The notes beneath the pieces were generated by a model. It was not told where the DNA came from. It was given only the letters and a program-made list of their open reading frames with translations, and did not search any database. 64,000 nucleotides of DNA from Thermococcus profundus. GTDB taxonomy: Archaea > Methanobacteriota_B > Thermococci > Thermococcales > Thermococcaceae. The position numbers and the translations under genes were made by a program. Position 1 is the first letter of the stretch. Each line of letters begins with the position of its first letter. Positions 30,462 through 39,388 of the stretch are shown here, one piece after another. Location: NCBI RefSeq assembly GCF_002214585.1, contig NZ_CP014862.1:1116001-1180000 (forward strand), written 5' to 3'.

Positions 30462-31247
30462 ATGGCGTCCCTTGAAGAGCTCTACTCGTGGATTAAGTGG
30501 CCGATGGATCCTGGTGATGAGAGGGCACAGAAAAGGTTCCTCGCCGCCAAGGCTTTCTTCAACTGGGCCGTCAAGGAGAACATGCTCCCCGATAGAAGGA
30601 AGATTCGAATTTTGGATCTCTGCGCGGGGACCGGCCTGGCCGGCGCCGCCCTCGCTGAGGTTTTGATGGAGTGGGGGAGGGAAGTCAAGCTGACCCTGGT
30701 TGACAAGAGGAAGGAGGATCTTCTAAAGGCTGAGGGATGGCTCGATGGCCTTGAGGTGGAGGTCTACGGCGCTGTAATGGACTGTATGGAGAACCTCAGA
30801 AAACTGGGGACGTTTGACGTCGCGCTCCTCTGGGGACTCACCATGCCCCACTTCGACCCGTTCCAGACCGCGGACCTCTTCAGGAACATCGCCAAGACCC
30901 TGGAGGGAGACGGAGTTTTCATGCTTGAGGAAACGGACAGGATCCACCGCATATTTTACAGGGGAGCCTATCAGAAAATGCTCATGGAAAGCAGAACGGA
31001 AGATTCTGAGATCGTGTCCATAGACGCTGGCTACAACGTTAAGAGGGGAACGATAAGACGAATCTACTACCGCCTTCCTGGCTTTGAAAGGCTCGGTGAA
31101 GTGGAGCACCGCTACTGGGATCTTGCGGGGCTGGCTGGGATAGGAAAAGCCCTCTTCAGAGAAGCGCGGATAATAACCCCGGGAGAGCACTCCATTGCCC
31201 ACGTATCCGACGTGATATACCTAAGAGAACCAATCCCCAGGGTCTAG
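30462..31247 (+). CDS. SAM-dependent methyltransferase
   Basis: A 261-residue class I methyltransferase: motif I ILDLCAGTGLAGAALAE (about 50-66), acidic LTLVDKRKEDLL at the end of strand 2, and motif IV-like FDVALLWGLTMPHFDP. The C-terminal half supplies a substrate-binding part ending AHVSDVIYLREP. No methyl acceptor can be named. GGTGGGAGA precedes the ATG. It overlaps the next, convergent gene by 4 bases. Confidence 0.82.
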   Translation: MASLEELYSWIKWPMDPGDERAQKRFLAAKAFFNWAVKENMLPDRRKIRILDLCAGTGLAGAALAEVLMEWGREVKLTLVDKRKEDLLKAEGWLDGLEVEVYGAVMDCMENLRKLGTFDVALLWGLTMPHFDPFQTADLFRNIAKTLEGDGVFMLEETDRIHRIFYRGAYQKMLMESRTEDSEIVSIDAGYNVKRGTIRRIYYRLPGFERLGEVEHRYWDLAGLAGIGKALFREARIITPGEHSIAHVSDVIYLREPIPRV

Positions 31248-32035
31248 CGGGCGTAGTACTCCGGGCGTCTGTCCCTGAATATCTCGTTGTAATCGTTCAG
31301 CCTCTTGTCCCTGGCAAGGCTCAAATCGATCTCGGCTATTCCTATTTCCTCCCCATCCTCACTGCCCTCAACCAGAGTCTCGGCCCTGGGTGAATTTATC
31401 TGACTCCTCCCTATGAAGCGGAGCCCCCTCTCTTCACCCACACGATCCGCTGTTATCGTGTAGACCCTGTTCTCAAGGGCCCTTATCGGCATGGCCCTCG
31501 GGGCGTAGGGCATGACGAGGTTTGCTGGATGGGCTATGATCTCGGCCCCCTTGAGTGCCAGAGTCCTTGCGCTCTCCGGGAAAAACCAGTCGAAGCATAT
31601 CATTACCCCCACTCTCGCAAAGCCGAGGTGAAAGACCTCAAAGCCCAGGTTTCCAGCCTCGAAGAACTCCTTCTCGCGGGCGAAGAGGTGAACCTTTCTG
31701 TACCTCCCTATGTACCCTGATGGCCCCACTATGACCGCCGAATTGTACAGCCTGCCGAACCGATCCCTCTCGGCTGTTCCAGCCACTATGAAAATCCTGT
31801 ACTTCCTCGCCAGCCGGATTAATACCTGGGTGGTTTTCCCGTCAGGAATTGGGGAGGCGACCTCCATGACCTCATCCCTGCTCTTGAAGTTGTATCCAGT
31901 ATCAAAGAGTTCGGGGAGGACGATGAGCTTGACATCGTTCTCAGCGGCCTCGGCTATGAGCGCCTCGGCCTTGGAATAATTGGCCTCTGGATCCAGGAAA
32001 ACGGGTTTCATCTGACCGAACGCTACTTTGACCAT
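31244..32035 (-). CDS. Nitrilase-superfamily carbon-nitrogen hydrolase
   Basis: A 263-residue amidohydrolase with the Glu-Lys-Cys triad visible: Glu in VLPELFDTG, Lys in YRKVHLF, Cys in VGVMICFDWFFPESARTLALKGAE. It closely follows the pattern of the structurally known Pyrococcus horikoshii protein PH0642 (established from memory, not a search). Likely substrates are amides or omega-amides. ATG 32035 is preferred because GGTGGG stands before it; ATG 32041 overlaps that site. Confidence 0.9.
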   Translation of the reverse strand: MVKVAFGQMKPVFLDPEANYSKAEALIAEAAENDVKLIVLPELFDTGYNFKSRDEVMEVASPIPDGKTTQVLIRLARKYRIFIVAGTAERDRFGRLYNSAVIVGPSGYIGRYRKVHLFAREKEFFEAGNLGFEVFHLGFARVGVMICFDWFFPESARTLALKGAEIIAHPANLVMPYAPRAMPIRALENRVYTITADRVGEERGLRFIGRSQINSPRAETLVEGSEDGEEIGIAEIDLSLARDKRLNDYNEIFRDRRPEYYAR

Positions 32036-32041
32036 CACCAT

Positions 32042-32350
32042 CCCACCCGGTTACATTCTGCATTCTCAGTAAATAAAGTTGTCGTGATCTATTGTGCTGA
32101 TTTATCGAAGAGAATCCCACTGGGATTAGCTTCTATTAGGTTATCCAACCTTCAACTATCAAATGCGTTATTTAAAGTAACGCATTTTGAGTTTAGACCA
32201 TGGATCTCAAGTACAAGCGTGAACAACCGATTTATTAGGGCAGAAAAAATTGGAAATGACAAACAACTTAACGTCCCCGTTTTTCCTGTAAAAATGCTTC
32301 CCATCCGGTATTTCTGTCGTTCATCTATCCTCTCCCGTATCGAGGAAAAA
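32042..32350. other. Intergenic region with a long perfect hairpin
   Basis: A 309-base AT-rich gap between the nitrilase gene and the L41e promoter. It holds AAATGCGTTA-TTTAAAG-TAACGCATTT (32161-32187), a perfect 10-bp inverted repeat with a 7-base loop, and a smaller AATCCC-ACT-GGGATT (32113-32127). The nitrilase TATA-like ACTTTATTTA lies near 32067-32076 on the minus strand. A 90-codon open frame here has no credible start site or coding character, so I annotate no gene. Confidence 0.55.
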
Positions 32351-32360
32351 GCTTAAAAAC
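32351..32360 (+). promoter_or_regulatory. TATA box of rpl41e
   Basis: GCTTAAAAAC about 30 bases before the likely transcript start near 32380. A small GC hairpin CCCGG-CAACA-CCGGG lies between it and the ATG, and GGTGA serves as ribosome-binding site. Confidence 0.5.
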
Positions 32361-32390
32361 CCTCCCGGCAACACCGGGCTGGTGACGCTC

Positions 32391-32504
32391 ATGAAGAGGA
32401 GACCGAGGAAGTGGAAGAAGAAGGGCAGAATGAGGTGGAAGTGGATCAAGAAGAGGATCCGCAGACTTAAGAGGCAGAGGAAGAAGGAGCGCGGACTTAT
32501 CTGA
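32391..32504 (+). CDS. rpl41e: Ribosomal protein L41e
   Basis: A 37-residue, extremely basic peptide, [19 protein letters not shown] followed by [18 protein letters not shown]. This single Arg/Lys-rich helix is the standard archaeal L41e, which sits at the ribosomal subunit interface. It is the full usual length. It has its own TATA box and a GGTGA ribosome-binding site before the ATG. It is easily missed because it is so short. Confidence 0.95.
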
Positions 32505-32540
32505 TCCCTTTTTCTCTGTTTCACCTTTTGCGGTGGTTCT

Positions 32541-33191
32541 ATGGGTAGTCTCTCTGAATACTTCGCATCGCTTTCCCTGGAACTGAAAACCTCCGCTGGA
32601 AGGCTTCTCGTTATAGCCGATCCCCACATCGGCTTCGAGTTCTCGCGGGGCCTGCGTGTAAGAACTCATTTTGAAGAGGCTCTGGCCGATTTTATCCTGG
32701 AAATGGATCCAGACCTCATCGTGATCCTTGGCGACGTTAAGGAGCCCCTTGGCCTCGGTCTCGGGATGAAGAAGCTCTTAATGGAGTTCTTTTCCCCCTT
32801 AAAGAACCTCAACGTTGTGATAACGAAGGGCAACCACGACGGCCGAATAGAGGACGCGGTGAGGCCCTTTAAGAACGTCTGCGTGGTTCCCTACTTCACC
32901 ACAGACGGCCTGCTTTTTCTCCACGGGCACACGGCCCTCCCCGACGTCCCCTTTGAGGAAGCTTACCTCGGCCACATACATCCGGCTTACACCTTTAAGA
33001 GCGGGGGGATCCGGAGAAAGACAAAAGTCTTCGTTAGGGCGGGGAGGTTCCTGATACTTCCCTCGGTTAATCCGTACATAGAGGGCTTTGACATTAGAGA
33101 GGGCATCGGGATGGTGCCGTTTTTAAGGGGGGAAAGGGAACTCGATCTCTTCCTACCCGAGGGCTTGCATATCGGTAGAATTCAAGTTTGA
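32541..33191 (+). CDS. Calcineurin-like metallophosphoesterase
   Basis: A 216-residue phosphoesterase with the five metal-site motifs in order: IADPHIG (D-x-H), LGDVKE (GD), GNHDG (GNHD), HGHT (H) and LGHIHP (GHxH). Such compact archaeal MPEs act on phosphomono- or diesters, often nucleic-acid or nucleotide substrates; the target is unknown. GGTGGT precedes the ATG. It lies 36 bases after rpl41e and may be read through from it. Confidence 0.87.
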   Translation: MGSLSEYFASLSLELKTSAGRLLVIADPHIGFEFSRGLRVRTHFEEALADFILEMDPDLIVILGDVKEPLGLGLGMKKLLMEFFSPLKNLNVVITKGNHDGRIEDAVRPFKNVCVVPYFTTDGLLFLHGHTALPDVPFEEAYLGHIHPAYTFKSGGIRRKTKVFVRAGRFLILPSVNPYIEGFDIREGIGMVPFLRGERELDLFLPEGLHIGRIQV

Positions 33192-33577
33192 ATCACGGAT
33201 AAAAATAAAGAACAAAGGCTGGACTCTATCCATCTGCATTTTATCTTTGTGGTATTTGAGTCCGACCCGATTTCAGCCCTTATTCCATGTTACCAACGAG
33301 ATAACCGCGCTGGCCAACGCGGCGATCGAGGTTTATTTTATCTTTTTTCTAATTTTAGCCTATTACTCAGACGCTAAACGGTGGAAGGAATTATATTTAA
33401 GCTTTGTTGTCTTAAAAATCCAAAATCTCTCCCAGGCTTCTGAATATTCATCAAGTACCTACACAAATGCCTACATGTGGTCAGCTGTGTACTTGGAAAT
33501 GATGCATAATATCTTAAGCCATGATAGGAATTCTCCAAAACCGGGGGATGGAGAAAATACGCTAAAACAAATTGGGA
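33192..33577 (+). other. Gap with a possible decayed membrane-protein fragment
   Basis: This 386-base stretch has no convincing gene. In one frame about 33292-33420 translates to NEITALANAAIEVYFIFFLILAYYS and then KRWKELYLSF, which looks like one membrane helix with Thermococcus-style codons at its start. There is no good start signal (only a TTG at 33247), and the frame runs into the opposite-strand cheF. I read it as a possible gene remnant. Nothing else is recognisable here. Confidence 0.35.
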
Positions 33578-34597
33578 CTACATCATACCCATTCCGTACT
33601 TCATCATCTTGTTGACGAGCTTTCTGCCTTCCCTAGTCAGGTCAACGACCTTCCTTATCATGACGAGCTTGAGCAGTCCCTTGTCCATCAGTCTATCGTA
33701 TATGTCCTCGAGCTCCTTCTCGCTTATTCCAAACATCTCGTGGAGGGTGAGGGGATCCATACCCGAGTAGAGGGCCATCAACACCTGTTGCTCCATTTCA
33801 TCGAGGCCGCCGAGTTCTTTAAGCTCCCTCTCAAGCTCCTCCTGGAACTCGGCCTTTATCTGCGGGAACTCCTCAGCGGCCTTCATGAGAAGCTCCACGT
33901 AGTCCTTCCTGTACGTCAGAAGATACCTGAGGATGTAGAGCCTCAGCTTCTTATCCTCAACTAAGAGGTACGACACAACGCTCTCGTTTTCGAAGAAGTG
34001 CTTTATCTTCCATGCCTCAACCTTCCTATCCCCCATTTCGATTTCTTCGATGTCCAAATCCTCCATATCTGCGAAGAGGGACACCGGCCGGCCCTCAGCG
34101 AGGACTATTATGTTGCGCTCCTTTCTGGCCCGCCTTATCGAGCGTACGACAACTATCTTAAGAACTCCGTCCTGCCACTTTGCCTCCATGTTCAGAGCTC
34201 CGCCCCTCATCCTGGCGAGAAGGAGCTTAACAGGGGCGCCGTTTATTAGAACCTCAAAAATTTTGTGAACGAACATCTTGAACGTCTTCTCATCGTATAT
34301 GAGCATGTTCTTCCCTATCGTCAAAAACAGGGTCTTCTCGCCGGAGGGTAGATAGAACTTAAGGCCGAAGTACGGGAGCTCAGGATCCGATTTTACCTCG
34401 TCGGGGATTTTAATGCTGATATCCGCGAGCGCCGAAAATGGAAAGATGTCCTCACCAATTACCTCTCCCATCCTGAGGTATTTGAGACCTATTTTGTCGG
34501 ACTCTATGTACGCTAACGCATCCCTCCATCTAATACCGCTCGAACCCTTCCACGTGGACTGAATAGCGGCCCTAACCCTGGCCTGCATTATTGGCAT
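33578..34597 (-). CDS. cheF: Archaeal chemotaxis adaptor CheF
   Basis: A 339-residue protein of the CheF family, which links phosphorylated CheY and CheC/CheD to the archaellum switch. The N-terminal half is beta-rich. The C-terminal third holds a winged-helix-like segment (LGGLDEMEQQVLMALYSGMDPLTLHEMFGISEKELEDIYDRLMDKGLL). It is the last gene of the minus-strand che operon, the usual site for CheF. ATG 34597 follows GAGAGGGATAACC; an upstream ATG at 34615 overlaps the previous gene. Confidence 0.82.
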   Translation of the reverse strand: MPIMQARVRAAIQSTWKGSSGIRWRDALAYIESDKIGLKYLRMGEVIGEDIFPFSALADISIKIPDEVKSDPELPYFGLKFYLPSGEKTLFLTIGKNMLIYDEKTFKMFVHKIFEVLINGAPVKLLLARMRGGALNMEAKWQDGVLKIVVVRSIRRARKERNIIVLAEGRPVSLFADMEDLDIEEIEMGDRKVEAWKIKHFFENESVVSYLLVEDKKLRLYILRYLLTYRKDYVELLMKAAEEFPQIKAEFQEELERELKELGGLDEMEQQVLMALYSGMDPLTLHEMFGISEKELEDIYDRLMDKGLLKLVMIRKVVDLTREGRKLVNKMMKYGMGMM

Positions 34598-34611
34598 GGT
34601 TATCCCTCTCT

Positions 34612-35361
34612 TCAAATGTTCATGTTCATCTCTTCGAGGCGCTCTTCAAGCCTTTTAACCTTTTCCTGGAGCTTTTTCACCTCGTTGGAAAGCTTTATTT
34701 CCAGCGGGGTTATGGCTGGGCTCTCTCCGGCTTTCTCAATTAGCTCGTCCAGGATCGTCATGGCGCTGTTGAGGTATTCGGTTATCTTTATCAGCGCCTC
34801 CTCGTGAGTGAGCGTTATAATACCCTTGTCTTTAGTTTTCACTGCAACTGGAAGCTTCGCCTTGGCAACGTAGCTCATCATTAGCTCCAGCTTCTCCTTG
34901 TCCTTCCTCGATGGAAACTTCATGAGCCAGAGCCTCTTGAACTCGTCCAGCTCGTTCAACACCTTGATAAGGAAGGCGTTGTAGTCGTCCTCACTGACGT
35001 AGCCCAGAGCGTATCCCCTTGCGAAGTCCAGGAGGGTTAGAAGGCGGTTCTTCTTGTCCTTGGCTTCGTCAATTATCTTGCCCATCCTCTCGTTCAGGAT
35101 CTCCCTGAGCTTTCTGACGAGTTCTTCTTCGCTGGCCGTAGGCTTTGGTACCGTTCCCTGGATCTTAGTAGGGGCACTCTCCACCTTCGGCGGGGACGCT
35201 TTTTCCTGAACTGGAACTTCCTGAAGTTCCGGCCTGCTGCTCCTGAGAAGCTCGTATATCTCGCTGGTGTATGTGCTCATCATCTTTGATATCAAAACTA
35301 CCACGACCAGTATCGTTCCTATGAAACCCCCGAGGATCAACAACAGCGTCGCTGTGTCCAT
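34612..35361 (-). CDS. Membrane-anchored coiled-coil protein of the che operon
   Basis: A 249-residue protein with one N-terminal membrane helix (ATLLLILGGFIGTILVVVVLISKM) and a Pro-rich linker (about 48-75). An alpha-helical domain follows (about 78-200: VRKLREILNERMGKIIDEAKDK, LDFARGYALGYVSEDDYNAFL), then a C-terminal coiled coil (LSNEVKKLQEKVKRLEERLEEM). I recognise no named family. Lying between cheD and cheF, it probably takes part in signalling or in placing the chemosensory machinery at the membrane. Confidence 0.82.
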   Translation of the reverse strand: MDTATLLLILGGFIGTILVVVVLISKMMSTYTSEIYELLRSSRPELQEVPVQEKASPPKVESAPTKIQGTVPKPTASEEELVRKLREILNERMGKIIDEAKDKKNRLLTLLDFARGYALGYVSEDDYNAFLIKVLNELDEFKRLWLMKFPSRKDKEKLELMMSYVAKAKLPVAVKTKDKGIITLTHEEALIKITEYLNSAMTILDELIEKAGESPAITPLEIKLSNEVKKLQEKVKRLEERLEEMNMNI

Positions 35362-35373
35362 ACCACCACCTCC

Positions 35374-35859
35374 TCAAAACACGGTCTCCATGACCTTACC
35401 CCCGGAGACCTTCCTCATGCGGACTTTACCCGTACTGACGTCCAGGTATATGGTTCTTCCACCCCTTCCCCCGGTGTCCTCGGCGACGAGCTTTATTCCG
35501 CGTTTTCTGAGCTCTCTCTTGGCTACTTCCACGTTTTTCTTCCCGATCATTAGGTTCTCGTTGTTGACGTTGGAGAACATGTGGGCCCCTCCAAAGAGCT
35601 TTGCCTCCAGTCTTCTGGGCGACGCTCCCAGCTTTACCATGTCCCTTATCAGAAGCTCCAGACCCGTGTCCACGTACTTGGCGGGATTTCCCTTGCCTCC
35701 GTAGCGTGAGCTCTCCGGGAGGAGCGCGTGGAGCAGACCGCCTACTTTGGTCAGACGGTCGTACAGAGTAATACCTACACAGGAGCCTAACCCGTAAGTG
35801 CTTATTATGCCCGTTTTTTTCGCCACCGCGTGATCCCCTATACCAACCTTGATCTCCAC
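35374..35859 (-). CDS. cheD: Chemoreceptor glutamine deamidase CheD
   Basis: A 161-residue CheD. The catalytic residues are visible as Thr21 and Cys27 in STYGLGSCVG and His44 in GGLLHALLPES. CheD deamidates receptor glutamines and binds CheC, whose phosphatase activity it stimulates; in archaea it also contacts CheF. It stands between the receptor gene and the membrane coiled-coil gene. Two cheC genes lie upstream in the same operon. Confidence 0.95.
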   Translation of the reverse strand: MEIKVGIGDHAVAKKTGIISTYGLGSCVGITLYDRLTKVGGLLHALLPESSRYGGKGNPAKYVDTGLELLIRDMVKLGASPRRLEAKLFGGAHMFSNVNNENLMIGKKNVEVAKRELRKRGIKLVAEDTGGRGGRTIYLDVSTGKVRMRKVSGGKVMETVF

Positions 35860-35901
35860 CCTTCGTCACCACCGCTTTAAAGATTGGAAAGGAAAAGGGC
35901 G

Positions 35902-38154
35902 TCAGAGCTTGAAGTTTGAAGTCTCCTTGCGGAGCTCGTCTACTATGTTCTTGAGCTCCTCAGCGGCCCTCTTGAGTTCTTCTATTGCTGCAGTCTGCTC
36001 CTCGACTGCTGAGCTGACTTCTTCTGCCGAAGCAGTGGTTTCCTCAGCACTGGCAGCCAAATTCTCCAAGGCTTTAAGAGCCTTATCAACCTCCTCCTGC
36101 GTCCTAATAATCTGCTCCTTCACATGCCCAAGCCTAGCCCCAGTATCACTAATCAACTCAGCAATATTCGTCAAGTACTCAGTAGTCTCCCTAAGAGTCT
36201 CCGAAGACTCACTCACAACACTAACACCCTTCTGCGTAGCATTCACAGCATCCCTAATCTCCTCAGTCATCTTAGCAATAATGTCCTTAATATTATCCGC
36301 AGCCTTCTTACTCTCCTCTGCAAGATTTCTAATCTCCTGAGCAACAACAGCAAAGCCCCTGCCAGCTTCTCCAGCCCTAGCTGCTTCAATAGCAGCATTG
36401 AGGGCAAGCAAATTAGTCTGTTCTGCGATCCCAGTAATCACGTTCGTGATTTCTTCAATGCTCCTGCTCATTTCGTTGACCCTGTTGACGGCATGCTCGA
36501 TCTCGCCCATCATTTCTTGAATGCTCTGAATCTGCTGGGCTGACACTTCTCCCTTCTCTTTTCCTTCTTCGGCAATGTTGACGACCTCGTTTACTGCTCC
36601 TTCGAATTCTTCCATTGCTCTGACGCTTTCTTCGCTTACGTCTGCTACTAGCCTCATGCCTTCGGTGATTTCGTTGATGTTCTCCTGCTGGCGCTGGGCT
36701 TCAATACTAACCTGTTGTACAGCCTCATTCACCTGATTAATCGCCTCAGTAACATCACTCGCAACCTGGGCCAGCATGTTGGAGTGCTTCTCAAGCCTCT
36801 CCGTGAGTTCGACTATGTTGCCAAGGAGAGTCCTCATCTTGGCACTCATGTTCTTGAGGTCCTCTATGACCTCCCTCAGCTCACCCTTTGCCTCCACACT
36901 GAGGCCGTTACTGAGGTCACCCTCGGCAAGGCGTTCAAGCTTCTCCGCTATTCCCTGCAGTGTTCCGACCACGTCCTTGGATACTGCCTCGAATGCCTTT
37001 ATGAGAAGTCCAATCTCGTCTTCTTCAAGGTACTGGATGCCGCGCAGCTTCTTTTTAACTTCGCTGAGCTTTCCTTCAGCAAGGGCCTGAGCCGCGGCGC
37101 CGAGCGCGACGAGAGGCCTGAGGGACGAGCTGATGAGTTTGTACGCGAGTGCTATCATCACACCGGCTATTGCCAGTATCAAAACCGCCGTCATTACGGC
37201 GTTCTTCTGGGCACTCTGCTTGGTTTCATCTATCACCTTTAAAGTGGGGGCGCTTATCTCACTTATGGGGACCTTAGCGAAGACGTACCAGCCTGTGTTG
37301 GGAATCTTGGCCCCTCCTGCAACCGCCGTCACCCCATTGAAAGTGTATATGACAACATCTTTGTCCTTACCGCTCCTGATGATATCTGCAACAGCCTTCA
37401 AGCTCGACTCCTTGAAGACGTTGAGCTTCATTATGTAGTCATGGTTGGGATGCATGTAGATAGTCCCGTCCTGGCCAACGACGTAGGCGTAGCCGCTCTG
37501 ACCGATCTTTACCTTGTCTATGGCCTTGGTTAGTTCGTCTATGAAAACATCCAGACCTATGACACCCGCCAATTTCCCATTGTAGTAAACGGGAATTGCA
37601 TATGTGATGACCCACTTGCCCGAAGAGGCGTCCTGGTACGGCTCGCTCCATGCTGGTCCGTTGACCTGAACCGCCTTCTGGTACCACGGTCTTACACGCG
37701 GATCATAGCCCTCCGGGAGCGGCTCGTCGGGGTACATGAACATATTGCCGTTCACATCTCCGAAGTAGACGGCACTGAGCTTGGGCTCGGCCTTGGCAAT
37801 AACTTCAAAGTGCTCCAAAATTATCGGCTTTAGTTTTTCCGCGTAGCCGGGATCGCCAAAGCTGACCCCCTCGTCCTTGAGGTCGTTGAGCGATATGATG
37901 GTCAGCTCCCTCGTTGCCCGTCCTAGAGCCTCAACTGAATCAAAGAATCCCGAAAACTGTTCTGCTAAAGATTCTGCTTTAGCGGTGACAGCCTCCTTCG
38001 CCTGGTTCTCCACAACGGGCTCCATTTTCTCTTCGATGATCTTGGAAGTATGATTGCCTGTGTAGAACATCATCGCAGTGGCTATGAAAGTCACCAACAG
38101 CAAGGCAACGACCACGATGCCAACAACTTTCTTCTTGAACTCCATATCACTCAC
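35902..38154 (-). CDS. Methyl-accepting chemotaxis protein with dCache sensor
   Basis: A 750-residue receptor. TM1 is at about 10-30 and an extracellular double-Cache domain at about 35-310, including [18 protein letters not shown] and [14 protein letters not shown]2 is near 320-340 ([22 protein letters not shown]), followed by HAMP and a second HAMP-like linker. The signalling tip [19 protein letters not shown] is near 590. The Cache residues Y, R, W, Y, then PYQD and LDV resemble the amino-acid-binding dCache motif. The cytoplasmic part has patches of different codon use. It overlaps cheC by 4 bases. Confidence 0.93.
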   Translation of the reverse strand: MSDMEFKKKVVGIVVVALLLVTFIATAMMFYTGNHTSKIIEEKMEPVVENQAKEAVTAKAESLAEQFSGFFDSVEALGRATRELTIISLNDLKDEGVSFGDPGYAEKLKPIILEHFEVIAKAEPKLSAVYFGDVNGNMFMYPDEPLPEGYDPRVRPWYQKAVQVNGPAWSEPYQDASSGKWVITYAIPVYYNGKLAGVIGLDVFIDELTKAIDKVKIGQSGYAYVVGQDGTIYMHPNHDYIMKLNVFKESSLKAVADIIRSGKDKDVVIYTFNGVTAVAGGAKIPNTGWYVFAKVPISEISAPTLKVIDETKQSAQKNAVMTAVLILAIAGVMIALAYKLISSSLRPLVALGAAAQALAEGKLSEVKKKLRGIQYLEEDEIGLLIKAFEAVSKDVVGTLQGIAEKLERLAEGDLSNGLSVEAKGELREVIEDLKNMSAKMRTLLGNIVELTERLEKHSNMLAQVASDVTEAINQVNEAVQQVSIEAQRQQENINEITEGMRLVADVSEESVRAMEEFEGAVNEVVNIAEEGKEKGEVSAQQIQSIQEMMGEIEHAVNRVNEMSRSIEEITNVITGIAEQTNLLALNAAIEAARAGEAGRGFAVVAQEIRNLAEESKKAADNIKDIIAKMTEEIRDAVNATQKGVSVVSESSETLRETTEYLTNIAELISDTGARLGHVKEQIIRTQEEVDKALKALENLAASAEETTASAEEVSSAVEEQTAAIEELKRAAEELKNIVDELRKETSNFKL

Positions 38155-38768
38155 CCCGTTTCCTTCACCTGCTCCTCCAATCTCTTCACCAGCTTATCGA
38201 AGGACTCTTCATCTGGTATCAGGTAAAAATGGCTCTCGAATCCGATGTTCTCCTCGTAGAAACGGGTCTTGAAAAGCAGGACGTTCTCGACGTTCCTGAG
38301 GTCTGGCCTGTTGAGCTCCTTCTCGATGTCGTAGAGCGAGGTTATCGGCTTCGGGGGACTGAGGGACACGGCCTCTCCGAGGAGCTTGGCGAGTATGTCC
38401 GTGTAGACGGAGATGAGGATGTTGCCCACCTCAGTTATGGCCGACTTGCCCATCTCGTCGAGCTCCTCCATGCCCGAAGGATCCATCCCCATGAGGGCCG
38501 CGGAGAGGTTTATTGCGCTCCTCGTTGGAAACTGGAGTACTGTGATGCCGTTGAGACCCTCCGTTATGTCGAAGGCCACCACGAAGCTGTTGGAGATTCC
38601 GTTATGGGCCAGATGTCTGAGGAACTCCACCCTAGAGAGAACCTTGACGTCGGGGGGCTCCATCTCTATCGTTCCCCCGATCATCTGGGAGAGCGACGTA
38701 AGTGCATGGGACATCGCTATGTTGGAGGCCTCACGAAATATGTCCTTATACCACTCGTCTATCTTCAT
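38151..38768 (-). CDS. cheC: CheY-P phosphatase CheC (second copy)
   Basis: A 205-residue CheC with two copies of the phosphatase motif E-x2-[11 protein letters not shown] (E13, N16) and [13 protein letters not shown] (E113, N116), each followed by a Pro about 20 residues later. Keeping both motifs suggests an active enzyme. It overlaps the first cheC by 4 bases, and the receptor gene follows. The two copies are diverged, so they are unlikely to be redundant. Confidence 0.92.
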   Translation of the reverse strand: MKIDEWYKDIFREASNIAMSHALTSLSQMIGGTIEMEPPDVKVLSRVEFLRHLAHNGISNSFVVAFDITEGLNGITVLQFPTRSAINLSAALMGMDPSGMEELDEMGKSAITEVGNILISVYTDILAKLLGEAVSLSPPKPITSLYDIEKELNRPDLRNVENVLLFKTRFYEENIGFESHFYLIPDEESFDKLVKRLEEQVKETG

Positions 38769-39388
38769 ATCATTCCCCCCGTGAGCTTTTCTATGACCTT
38801 CATCATATCCTCAGGCTTCGGAAGGATGAAGAAGTGCTCCTTAAACTCCACTCCCTCAATACTTATGGTGGTTCCCAGAAGGATCGTGTAGTCACAGTAC
38901 TGGCCTATATCCGCCAGGGCGAAGTCGAGGATCGCCGGAAGGAAGTCTATGGCAATCTCAGGGGGAGTCTGCTCTATGGTGAGCCCTAGAAACTCGCTGA
39001 GGGCGTTGGCGTAGGCTGATATGAGGATGTTTCCCATCTCCATTATCGCCGACTGCACCATTTCGTCTATCTCAGTCGTCGTTCCGGGTTCCTGCATCAT
39101 CATGAGATCAAAGAGCCTGCAGGCATCCTCAAAGTCGAGCACGAAGAACGCATGCCCGCTGAATTCCTGTCCAAGCCCCACGTAAACGGCGACCTTAACG
39201 TCCTCCCCCACTTTCTCGGGGAGGGTTTTGATTGAGGTAACTTCGAGGCCGGGAACCGTGATGTTAACGGGGTGTCCTATCATCTCACTCAGCGCGTCCG
39301 CTGCCCTGGACGCCCCTATGTTGAACGTCTCGAGCAGGGCACTCTTTTCGAACTCTCCCAGTTCTTTTATTCCCTTATCATAGTCCAC
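38765..39388 (-). CDS. cheC: CheY-P phosphatase CheC (first copy)
   Basis: A 207-residue CheC. Motif 1 is SALLETFNIGAS (E20, N23) and motif 2 VQSAIMEMGNILIS (E117, N120). CheC removes phosphate from CheY and is regulated by CheD. This copy directly follows cheA with an 11-base overlap. Duplicated cheC genes next to cheA are common in archaea with two signal outputs. Confidence 0.93.
   Translation of the reverse strand: MDYDKGIKELGEFEKSALLETFNIGASRAADALSEMIGHPVNITVPGLEVTSIKTLPEKVGEDVKVAVYVGLGQEFSGHAFFVLDFEDACRLFDLMMMQEPGTTTEIDEMVQSAIMEMGNILISAYANALSEFLGLTIEQTPPEIAIDFLPAILDFALADIGQYCDYTILLGTTISIEGVEFKEHFFILPKPEDMMKVIEKLTGGMI

Noticed and set aside
32084-32356. Open frame of 90 codons before rpl41e
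   Set aside because: AT-rich, no credible start site, no codon bias or motif; it ends inside the rpl41e promoter.
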